From: CAXYVC01 sp964292295
GTDB lineage: Bacteria; Acidobacteriota; Holophagae; Holophagales; Holophagaceae
Length of the DNA stretch: 5,453 nucleotides
Direction: 5' to 3'
Assembly (NCBI GenBank): GCA_964292295.1
Contig: CAXYVC010000147.1
Span: 1 to 5,453 of the forward strand
Made by a program: the position numbers and the translations under genes. How positions within the stretch are numbered: the first letter of the stretch is position 1; every line of letters begins with the position of its first letter. The notes beneath the pieces were generated by a model, which ran no database searches, was not told the origin of the DNA, and was given only the letters and a program-made list of their open reading frames with translations. Shown one piece after another: positions 1 to 5,128 of the stretch.

Positions 1-1581
1 GCCAACACCAAACCCGCTATCGTACCCACGCTCCGTGCGCAGGAGCGGGTGGCCGCAGGGCGGCCGGGCACCCATCCGCCGGCAGCGGCGGCCAGCAAAT
101 AGGTTCGATGCGGGAAAGACCCGGAGCTTTCCGGTGACCCAGAGCAGGCCCCGGGTGACGGTCAGCGGGGCCCCCGTCGCCACGACGGTCCCGCCGATGA
201 GGGCGGCCAGGCGGGGGTGGGCGTCGGCCCACTTGCCGATGCGGTCCAGCAGGCCGTTCGCCTTCTCCAGCAGGGGGATCAGCACGGGCTTCAGCTTGTC
301 GGCCCAGCGGTCGGCCGCGTTGGAGGCCGATCCTCCCACCGCCTCCCACTTGGCGGCCAGGGTGTCCGTCACCCGGGCCAGGCGCGCCTCGATGGCCTCC
401 TGCTGCTGGAGCGCCTGGGACACCGCCGTCCACTTGGCCGGGTCCACCAGGCTCATGCGCTCCCCCTCCTGCCCGAAGAGGCTGGACATGACGAGCTTCC
501 GCTCCTGCTGGCTGAGGCCCTTGAGCTTCTCCAGCTGGGCCACGGCGTTGGGCAGCCCCTGGAAGCGGCCGGCCCGGTCGAAGAAGTCCATGTGGATGCC
601 CTTCTTCTCCAGCACCCCGAAGGCTTCCTGGTTCACGCCCCCGCGCAGGTGCCTGGAGCGGGCGTCGACGGTGGCCGCGCGGTCCAGGAAGGACCCGAAG
701 GCGGTGCCGATCATGCTGCCTTCCAGGTTGCTCTGCTTGAGCACGCCCATGACGATGGCGGTCTGGCGGGCCGCGTCCAGGCCGCGGATGTCGTAGGCCG
801 CCAGCTTGGACCCGATGTAGGGCGCCGCCGTGCTGATCTCCTGCAGGCTCATGCCGGTGGCGTATTTCTGGCGCTGGAGGAGGTCGGCGAAGGCGCTGGC
901 GTCCTTGCCCTCGACCCCATAGGCCTTCATGAGGGCCCCCATCTGCTGGCCCGCGTCCGAGGGCGCCAGGTCGAAGAGCACCTTCAGGGCCGCCGCCCCC
1001 TTGAAGGCCCCCTTCTCGATGACCTCCGTGGCCATGCCCGTCTCTTTCAGGGCCGTGGCCAGCTGCAGGTAGTCCCCGGTGGTGCCGGGGAAGACGTTGC
1101 CGTACGCGACGGCCTGGCGGTTGATCTCCGCCCAGTTCCCGTCCAGGCCGTTCACCGTGGAGAAGGCGTTCTGGGCCGAGGCCCGAGCCTTCTCCTGCTC
1201 CATGCTGGCCCGGAGGGCGAGGGCGCTGGCGGCCGTGATGGCCGCCCCCGCCATGGCCCCTTTCTGGCCCACCCGCTCCATCTGGTCCGCCCAGTTGCGC
1301 GTGTGGCGGGCTGCGCGCTCCACCTGATCAGAGGCCCGCCCGGTCCGTTCGATGGCCCGGGCCATCTTCTCGGCCTTTTCCGTGGCCCGTTCCGCCGCGC
1401 TCGCGGTGAGCAGGATGGCCGCCGAGGACTGTTTGCTGGCCGTGACCCAGGAGGCCCCGGAGGTTGCCGCCGCCTTGGTGGCCGAGCTGCCCATGGCCTT
1501 CTGGCGGGCATCCACCTTCTCCAGCACCCTCGAGGCCCGGTCTTGGGCCTCGAGGATGAGCTGGAGCTTCAGGTCGTGCAT
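1..1581 (-). CDS. Phage tail tape measure protein (TP901 core), 3'-partial
   Basis: An open frame of 527 codons running off the window at position 1. It encodes the tape measure protein, which sets tail length during tube assembly and is ejected on infection. Residues 1-105 are charged and helical, probably coiled coil. A small hydrophobic Ala/Gly segment spans ~108-127. The TP901-type core (PhageMin_Tail) runs from about 127 to 375, with MEQEKARASAQNAFSTVNG, FPGTTGDYLQLATALKETGM, QKYATGMSLQEISTAAPYIG, MGVLKQSNLEGSMIGTAF and a final SSLFGQEG (366-373), the family's lFG-x-eg pattern. A second hydrophobic stretch lies at 457-482 (LAALIGGTVVATGAPLTVTR region). The ATG at 1581 has AGGAA upstream and follows the shifted chaperone stop by seven bases. 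From residue ~488 onward (positions below ~120) the frame becomes Cys/Arg-rich with unusual codons, so a frame error or altered 3' end is possible. Confidence 0.9.
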   Translation of the reverse strand, partial: MHDLKLQLILEAQDRASRVLEKVDARQKAMGSSATKAAATSGASWVTASKQSSAAILLTASAAERATEKAEKMARAIERTGRASDQVERAARHTRNWADQMERVGQKGAMAGAAITAASALALRASMEQEKARASAQNAFSTVNGLDGNWAEINRQAVAYGNVFPGTTGDYLQLATALKETGMATEVIEKGAFKGAAALKVLFDLAPSDAGQQMGALMKAYGVEGKDASAFADLLQRQKYATGMSLQEISTAAPYIGSKLAAYDIRGLDAARQTAIVMGVLKQSNLEGSMIGTAFGSFLDRAATVDARSRHLRGGVNQEAFGVLEKKGIHMDFFDRAGRFQGLPNAVAQLEKLKGLSQQERKLVMSSLFGQEGERMSLVDPAKWTAVSQALQQQEAIEARLARVTDTLAAKWEAVGGSASNAADRWADKLKPVLIPLLEKANGLLDRIGKWADAHPRLAALIGGTVVATGAPLTVTRGLLWVTGKLRVFPASNLFAGRRCRRMGARPPCGHPLLRTERGYDSGFGVG

Positions 1582-1586
1582 GCGGT

Positions 1587-1591
1587 TCCTA
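1587..1591 (-). promoter_or_regulatory. Tape measure ribosome binding site overlapping the frameshifted stop
   Basis: AGGAA lies five bases before the tape measure ATG at 1581 and shares bases with the TAG (1591-1589) that ends the shifted chaperone frame. Ribosomes that stay in the zero frame stop at 1699, over 100 bases earlier. Placement therefore suggests that tape measure translation may be coupled to frameshifted ribosomes. Confidence 0.6.
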
Positions 1592-2034
1592 GGGGTGGTA
1601 GAGGTCCTGGATCAAGTCCCTCGCCTCCCGGACCCAGGCGTGGAAGTCGCGGACTTCCATGCGCCGGATCTCGGAGAGGGACCAGCCGGTGGCGTGGGCT
1701 AGGGCAAGGGCATCCCGGCGCCAGGTGCGGGCGTAGGCGCCGATGCGAAAAAACCCGCCTTCTCGCGCTCCGCAAAGACCGCGAGGGTGTCCTCCAGGGG
1801 CCACTTCAGGACCTCCTCCATGGGGATGAAGGCGCCGTCCTCACGGAAGGTCAGCAGGCTCGCCTCGGCGGCCATGCTGCGCCCCTTGCCGGCCTTGTCC
1901 CCCGCCAGGCTGGCGATGAGGTCCAGGTCCCCGGTGAGCATTCGATACTTGGCGATGAGGACGACGGTGCCGCTCACGGGCAGGGTGAGGGGGACCTTCT
2001 CGCAGTCCTTCGGGTGTTCGGGCTGGATGTGCAT
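1589..2034 (-). CDS. Tail assembly chaperone, -1 frameshift extended product (E+E'-like)
   Basis: If ribosomes slip back one base at 1753-1747, the first 96 residues of the chaperone continue into a different frame for 52 more residues, giving a 148-aa protein that stops at 1589-1591. The extension reads RIGAYARTWRRDALALAHAT, then GWSLSEIRRMEVRDFHAWV, then REARDLIQDLYHP. The part around GWSLSEIRRMEVRDFHAW strongly resembles phage P2 GpE' (pattern h-x-W-s-x-x-E-x-x-x-M-x-l-x-E-L-x-x-W). In P2-like phages both E and E+E' are made from one start by -1 frameshifting, and the same arrangement is described for tail chaperones of many other tailed phages. The extended form is expected at a low, fixed ratio and to contact the tape measure protein. 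The frames, slippery run and hairpin are seen directly; frameshift use is inferred. Confidence 0.75.
1699..2034 (-). CDS. Tail assembly chaperone, unshifted product (P2 E / Mu gp41-like)
   Basis: A 111-aa protein between the tail tube and tape measure genes, the slot of tail assembly chaperones in contractile phages. These bind the tape measure protein and bring tube subunits to it, and are absent from the virion. Visible features are VPLTLPVSGTVVLIAKYRML (residues 14-33), a helix GDLDLIASLAG (35-45) and MEEVLKWPLEDTLAVFAERE (72-91), which matches the two-strand then helical layout of this group. The ATG at 2034 has AGGAG five bases upstream, with only eight bases after the tube stop. After the slippery site at codons 94-96, the last 15 residues (ASAPTPAPGAGMPLP) are low-complexity and look like filler forced by the overlapping frame. 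The family call rests on position and the frameshift layout more than on a sharp motif. Confidence 0.8.
   Translation of the reverse strand: MHIQPEHPKDCEKVPLTLPVSGTVVLIAKYRMLTGDLDLIASLAGDKAGKGRSMAAEASLLTFREDGAFIPMEEVLKWPLEDTLAVFAEREKAGFFASAPTPAPGAGMPLP
1716..1742 (-). other. Predicted frameshift-stimulating hairpin
   Basis: On the coding strand CGGCGCC (1742-1736) pairs perfectly with GGCGCCG (1722-1716) around a 13-base loop. The GC-only 7-bp stem begins four bases after the slippery sequence. GCAT (1746-1743) and ATGC (1713-1710) could add four more pairs across a two-base bulge. The distance and strength suit a downstream stimulator of ribosomal slippage, although in GC-rich DNA such stems also arise by chance. 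Confidence 0.6.
1747..1756 (-). other. -1 programmed frameshift slippery sequence
   Basis: The coding strand reads GGGTTTTTTC, in zero frame G GGT TTT TTC (codons 94-96 of the chaperone). It contains two overlapping heptamers of the X XXY YYZ form: G GGT TTT (1756-1750) and T TTT TTC (1753-1747). The second allows both Phe tRNAs to re-pair in the -1 frame with TTT TTT. P2 uses the closely related T TTT TTG. The zero frame ends 16 codons further on, so the overlap is short. Confidence 0.8.
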
Positions 2035-2042
2035 GGGGGCTC

Positions 2043-2537
2043 CTATTCGCCTTCAAAGAGGGTGTTGCCGTTGATGACGGTCCGACCGGAGAGCAGATCC
2101 ACGTCCCACAGCTCGGTCCCGGCCGCCACCAGGCGGTAGGACATGAGGTGGAAGGCGTATTGCCCTCCCTGGGTCTCCTGCTGGCCCCGCACCGTGCCGG
2201 GGTTGATCTCCTCGGCCCAACCGCGCACGAAGGCGACCACCTCGCCTCCCCTGCTGATGCCCAGAGGACCAAGGTCCGTGAGGTCGGCCCGGATCTGCAG
2301 GTTGACGAAGACCGTCGGGTCGCAGATCAGCGCCACCAGGGCCGGGTCGAAGCTCCCCTTGATGGTCGTGCGCAGCTCCTCCAGGGAGAGGGGCGCCTTC
2401 ACCTTGCCGTGGAGGGCCAGGTTCCGGAGCTCCATGGAGGCCCACTTCAGGACCGGGATGTCCACTTCGTCGCACTGGCCGCTGAAGCCCCAGCCATCGA
2501 CGTAGAGGCGCGCGTTGGTGAGTCGGACCAGGTTCAT
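2043..2537 (-). CDS. Major tail tube protein (P2 FII family)
   Basis: A 164-aa protein of the P2 FII tail tube family, which stacks as hexameric rings to form the inner tube inside the sheath. Family features are visible throughout: LTNARLYVDGWGFSGQCDEVDIP (residues 6-28), matching the family's n-x-n-l-F-v-dG-x-x-x-x-G-x-v-x-E-v-x-lP; a helical and strand segment ending in TTIKGSFD (57-64); the RADLTD strand (83-88); the long strand pair VVAFVRGWAEEINPGTVRG (100-118); and the end block YRLVAAGTELWDVDLLSG (134-151) with NGNTLFEGE, matching the family's y-y-k-l-x-x-g-x-x-x-x-e-i-D-x-x-n pattern. Start ATG overlaps the sheath stop as ATGA, with GAGGTG five bases upstream. Sheath followed by tube is the invariant order in P2- and Mu-like tails. 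Confidence 0.88.
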   Translation of the reverse strand: MNLVRLTNARLYVDGWGFSGQCDEVDIPVLKWASMELRNLALHGKVKAPLSLEELRTTIKGSFDPALVALICDPTVFVNLQIRADLTDLGPLGISRGGEVVAFVRGWAEEINPGTVRGQQETQGGQYAFHLMSYRLVAAGTELWDVDLLSGRTVINGNTLFEGE

Positions 2538-3979
2538 GCGGTCACCTCACTGCTCAGGTTGTTGTAGAGGTCGATGTCGAAATCCGACTCGAAGGTGATG
2601 CGCTCCAGGGGCGTGGTGATGGCCCAGTGGAGGCGGAAGGTTCCGTGCCCCTGCGCCAGTTCCGTGGCCGGGTTGCTGCTGGCATCCCACAGGACCTTCG
2701 ACCCCTTCACGGCGGCGCCCCTGGCCACCGCGTCGGCCAGGTAGGCGTTCCCGGCCTCGCAGATGGCGTCCATGCGGGGCGTGGTGAGGTTCCGATCGTT
2801 CCACTTCAGGCCGAAGCGCACCAGGGCGCGTCCCGTGGCCTTCTCGAAGCGCTGCACGTTGATGAAACTGCGCGGGTGGGTCTCGGCGGGGAAGCTGGCA
2901 TTGCGCCCGCCCCAGCTGTGATAGCCCTGGCCGTAGCCCGAACGCACCGTGGTGATGCCCTTGGCGTTCAGGAGGTTGGTCTCGCAGGTGGGGTCATCGG
3001 CCGCAAAGGAGAGCGCCGTCTCCAGCCCCAGCACGGTGCGGAGCGGCCAGTTGCTGGGGCTCTCCCACACTCCCTTGGCCGTGTCCGTCCGGGCCATGAC
3101 GCCCGCCAGCACCTGGCTGTAGGGCACCAGGCGCAGACCGCCCGTGAGGGGGTCGGTCACCTGGACCCGGGGGTAGCAGAGGATGGCCGCGTTGCTGCTG
3201 GCGGCAAAGGAGGCCCCGCTGCCGGCCATCCGGGAGGCCAGGGCCTGCTGGAACGTGGTCCCCACCGGGGCATCCAGCAGGGCGGCCGCGCCAAAGCGCT
3301 CGGCCTTGGCGACCATCTCGGCGGCCACCGTGGGCAGCTCGCTGAAGCCGGGCGCCAGGAGCACGGCGGGCCAGAGGTCCAGGGCGGGCACGTCCGCCAC
3401 CAGCTGCAGGCCGGTGCGCACGCCCGAGGGGCTCACGGCCCCGAGGACGTCTGCGGCCTGGACCTTGGAGGGATCCGCCCACTCGCTGGCCACCGAGAGC
3501 GTGGCGCCCGCCGCGATCGCCCCGGCGCTGAGGCGCGTGATCTTCGCCAGAGCCTTGTCCAGCAGGTAGTCCGTGCCTTCCACGTAGGTGGTGCTCTTGG
3601 CCTGGTTCTTCACGACGGCGCTGACAAGCGCCTTGTGGGCGAGGGTGGCCGTGCCGTCCGCCCCGAGGGTGACGGCCTCGTCGGCGGTGGCGGTCTTGTG
3701 GGTGGCCGGGTCCAGCACGTTCACGGCCACGATGAGGCCAGGGCCCTCGTCCAGGATGGACGTGGCGGCGTTGGGCCCCGTGAAGCCGGGCAGGTCGGGG
3801 CCCAGCTTGCCGGCCACGTCGGCAGGAGAGGTGATCACGAGCAGCTTGTTCACCTGGCCAGAGGCCAGGTGCACCGGCGCCGTGCAGATCAGCAGGGTGG
3901 CCGTGGTGCCTTCCAGGGCGACGGATCCAGGGCGGCTGTCCTTGATCTTGAATTCCGTGCCATGCAGATACGTCGTCAT
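2534..3979 (-). CDS. Contractile tail sheath protein
   Basis: A 481-aa tail sheath protein, which polymerises around the tail tube and contracts on infection. The N-terminus (residues 1-98) holds the usual sheath start, with HGTEFKIKDSRPGSVALEGT and a strand-helix pattern up to AVNVLDPATH. Residues ~99-170 form an inserted beta-rich segment with TTYVEGTDYLLD and ITRLSAGAIAAGATLSV. The conserved sheath core follows: LLAPGFSE (207-214), AILCYPRVQV (265-274), VPYSQVLAGVMARTD (285-299), the region ETNLLNAKGITTV (333-345) and HSWGGRNAS (354-362), matching the NxxGvtt...WGxR/N motif of P2 FI-type sheaths. The C-terminus has ITTPLERITFESDFD (454-468), like the P-x-E-x-I-x-F motif of that group. Length lies between P2 FI (396 aa) and larger sheaths such as Mu gpL (495 aa). 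It overlaps both neighbours by four bases (ATGA). Confidence 0.93.
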   Translation of the reverse strand: MTTYLHGTEFKIKDSRPGSVALEGTTATLLICTAPVHLASGQVNKLLVITSPADVAGKLGPDLPGFTGPNAATSILDEGPGLIVAVNVLDPATHKTATADEAVTLGADGTATLAHKALVSAVVKNQAKSTTYVEGTDYLLDKALAKITRLSAGAIAAGATLSVASEWADPSKVQAADVLGAVSPSGVRTGLQLVADVPALDLWPAVLLAPGFSELPTVAAEMVAKAERFGAAALLDAPVGTTFQQALASRMAGSGASFAASSNAAILCYPRVQVTDPLTGGLRLVPYSQVLAGVMARTDTAKGVWESPSNWPLRTVLGLETALSFAADDPTCETNLLNAKGITTVRSGYGQGYHSWGGRNASFPAETHPRSFINVQRFEKATGRALVRFGLKWNDRNLTTPRMDAICEAGNAYLADAVARGAAVKGSKVLWDASSNPATELAQGHGTFRLHWAITTPLERITFESDFDIDLYNNLSSEVTA

Positions 3980-4179
3980 GCCTTGCCTCCTTCAGGGACA
4001 TCAGGGGTGGGAGTGGCGCGCGTGGACAGGTGAACCAGCAGGCCCCGCTCCAGGAGGCTCAGGGTCCAGGGGTGGTCGGGGGGGAGCTTCACCTCCCTCC
4101 CTGGGTGCAGCTGGACCTCCCGGTCCGGCAGGCCTCCCCCCGAGGGGGGGCCGGTGTAGCGGGAGCGCTGGTCAGCCAT
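3976..4179 (-). CDS. Small protein in the Mu gp38 (DUF2635) position
   Basis: A 67-aa basic, proline-rich protein between the gp37-like and sheath genes. In Mu-like phages this slot holds gp38, a short DUF2635 protein of unknown function. The sequence is not a clear DUF2635 match. It has YTGPPSGGGLPDREVQLHPG, then REVKLPPDHPWTLSLLERG and LLVHL, which suggests a small beta fold followed by a disordered tail. I chose the ATG at 4179 because GGAG at 4186-4189 is six bases upstream; an in-frame ATG at 4191 would add four residues but lacks a binding site. The gap to the upstream stop is 11 bases and the stop overlaps the sheath start as ATGA. The gene is real by frame continuity, coupling and GC3 bias, but the function is unknown. 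Confidence 0.65.
   Translation of the reverse strand: MADQRSRYTGPPSGGGLPDREVQLHPGREVKLPPDHPWTLSLLERGLLVHLSTRATPTPDVPEGGKA
3986..3992 (-). promoter_or_regulatory. Strong ribosome binding site of the sheath gene
   Basis: The coding strand reads AAGGAGG six bases before the sheath ATG at 3979, a near-perfect complement to the 16S rRNA tail and the best such site in the window. It lies within the last codons of the preceding gene. A strong site fits a protein needed in many copies per virion. Confidence 0.75.
4136..4150. repeat. Opposed homopolymer tracts (C6-GA-G7, plus strand)
   Basis: Plus strand positions 4136-4141 are six C, then GA, then seven G at 4144-4150, inside the small gp38-position gene. 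Two more tracts lie close by: G6 at 4180-4185, exactly the spacer between that gene's binding site and its ATG, and G7 at 4078-4084. They encode Pro and Gly runs, so they may be mere GC bias, but such tracts are prone to slippage and sequencing error. Confidence 0.6.
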
Positions 4180-4190
4180 GGGGGGCTCCA

Positions 4191-4664
4191 TCAAGGGGTT
4201 TGCAGGGTGTGGTCCCGCGCGCCGGGGGGCGCGGCGGGCGGGGCCTGGAGGGGCGCCACGCGCGTGGGGCAGGCCAGGGTCAGGACGTACTGGTAGACGC
4301 CGTCTTCGGCGCCCCGGAAGGCCTCCCGGGTGGGATAGGCGGCCAGGCACCCCGGAGCCTCCCAGCCGGTGAAGCCGACGCGCAGGTGCTCCAGCACCTC
4401 GTAGGCGCCCTGGTGCTTGGCCAGGTTGCGGATCTGGAGCACGAAATCGAGCTTCATGAGGCGGGCCTGGGCGCCGCCCGCGCCGGGCGCGCCGTAGTCG
4501 GAGCCGGAATAGGCCAACAGCAGCGCGCCCTTCGGGTGGCTGAGACGGTAGGCCTCGGGGCGGCCCGGGAAGTCCTCCACCGCCAGCTCGGGGAGGACGG
4601 CGCCCGCACGGGTGAGTAGCGCGGTGGCGCGCGCCGTGGCGGCCTGCATCAGCGCCTGGATCAT
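4191..4664 (-). CDS. Mu gp37-like tail protein (DUF1834)
   Basis: A 157-aa protein that fits the Mu gp37 family, small proteins encoded just before the sheath gene in Mu-like phages; their exact function is not well established. Visible features are an N-terminal helix, a beta-rich middle ending in KLDFVLQIRNL (residues 71-81), a helix AYEVLEHLRVGFTGWEAPG (88-106) corresponding to the family's short-helix-plus-G-x-x-P/G pattern, and a C-terminal strand DGVYQYVLTLAC (121-132), where the family has acidic-G-x-W/Y-x-Y. The last ~20 residues are proline- and alanine-rich and look unstructured. The start ATG at 4664 overlaps the upstream stop as ATGA and has GGAGG four bases before it. The family call rests on motif pattern and synteny and would be settled by a profile search. 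Confidence 0.7.
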   Translation of the reverse strand: MIQALMQAATARATALLTRAGAVLPELAVEDFPGRPEAYRLSHPKGALLLAYSGSDYGAPGAGGAQARLMKLDFVLQIRNLAKHQGAYEVLEHLRVGFTGWEAPGCLAAYPTREAFRGAEDGVYQYVLTLACPTRVAPLQAPPAAPPGARDHTLQTP

Positions 4665-5128
4665 GGGGCCTCCAGGTAGTCCCGGACCACCTGCAGCAGC
4701 AGGGCGGCGTCCCGGTCACCCAGGGCCCCGGTCCGGGGGTCGGCGGTGAGCAGGCCCCGGCGGGCCATCCTGCGGGTGCCGTACTCGTGGTAGACCGCGT
4801 GGGGCAGGCCGAAGCCGACCCGACCCGATTCCGCGTCCGCCTCGCTGGAGAGGCTGGTGCGCAGCCCAGGGGTGTGGGCCACCAGGAGGCGGCCGGGCAG
4901 CAGGCCCTTCCGGGCCCGGGCCTTCACCGTGGCGGGCTTCCAGGCGGCCCAGGCCACCCCGGTGGGGTCCTGGGAGGTCTCGAAGCGCTGGTCCACCCGC
5001 GCCAGCAGGCCATCGGCCAGCTCCTGGTGCAGGGCGGTCCGGTTCCGCAGGCGGCCGACAAGGGTCCGCAACGCGGCCCCAGCCCCGGCATCCCGCAGGA
5101 TGAGGCGCAGCCCGACGTCAGCAGTCAC
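4661..5128 (-). CDS. Phage virion morphogenesis / tail completion protein (Mu gpG, P2 gpS family)
   Basis: A 155-aa protein of the family that includes Mu gpG and P2 gpS (Pfam Phage_tail_S), needed to finish the tail end that joins the head. Visible family features, in order: a predicted helical N-terminus; the RFETSQDPTGVAWAAWKPAT block (residues 48-67), matching the usual RF-x-DP-G-x-W-x-PL-S/T-x-T pattern; a basic stretch with the usual L-x-G-x-LR-x-SL region (around 82-94, here with HTPGLRTSL); and a GFGLPHAVYHEYGT block (105-118), matching the usual lPYAaiHqfGt. The normal iPaRpfLG motif after it is weak here (RMARRGLL). Translation starts at GTG. The gene overlaps the upstream gene by 11 bases and the downstream one by 4 (ATGA). 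Length is normal for the family. Confidence 0.85.
   Translation of the reverse strand: MTADVGLRLILRDAGAGAALRTLVGRLRNRTALHQELADGLLARVDQRFETSQDPTGVAWAAWKPATVKARARKGLLPGRLLVAHTPGLRTSLSSEADAESGRVGFGLPHAVYHEYGTRRMARRGLLTADPRTGALGDRDAALLLQVVRDYLEAP

Noticed and set aside
113..132. Short inverted repeat (GGAAAG...CTTTCC) near the tape measure end
   Set aside because: A 6-bp stem with an 8-base loop and no T-run is too weak to call a terminator; noted only because it sits near the codon-use change.
217..2139. A 640-codon open frame on the plus strand
   Set aside because: It lies opposite the tape measure, chaperone and tube genes, is Gly/Arg/His/Leu-rich and low in complexity, and matches no family. 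Such frames are expected opposite GC-rich genes with G/C third positions.
2627..4033. A 468-codon open frame on the plus strand opposite the sheath gene
   Set aside because: Same antisense artefact: Gly/Arg/His-rich composition and no recognisable motif, while the minus-strand sheath is unmistakable.
4136..4150. C6-GA-G7 as a transcription terminator
   Set aside because: The two-base loop is too tight for the full stem, no T-run follows on either strand, and it lies inside a coding gene.
4180..4191. Upstream ATG at 4191 as start of the small gene
   Set aside because: It would overlap the gp37-like stop by one base but lacks a binding site, whereas the ATG at 4179 has GGAG six bases upstream.
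3588..4619. A 343-codon plus-strand open frame opposite the sheath start, small gene and gp37-like gene
   Set aside because: It crosses three coupled minus-strand genes and its composition changes along its length, as expected for a shadow frame.
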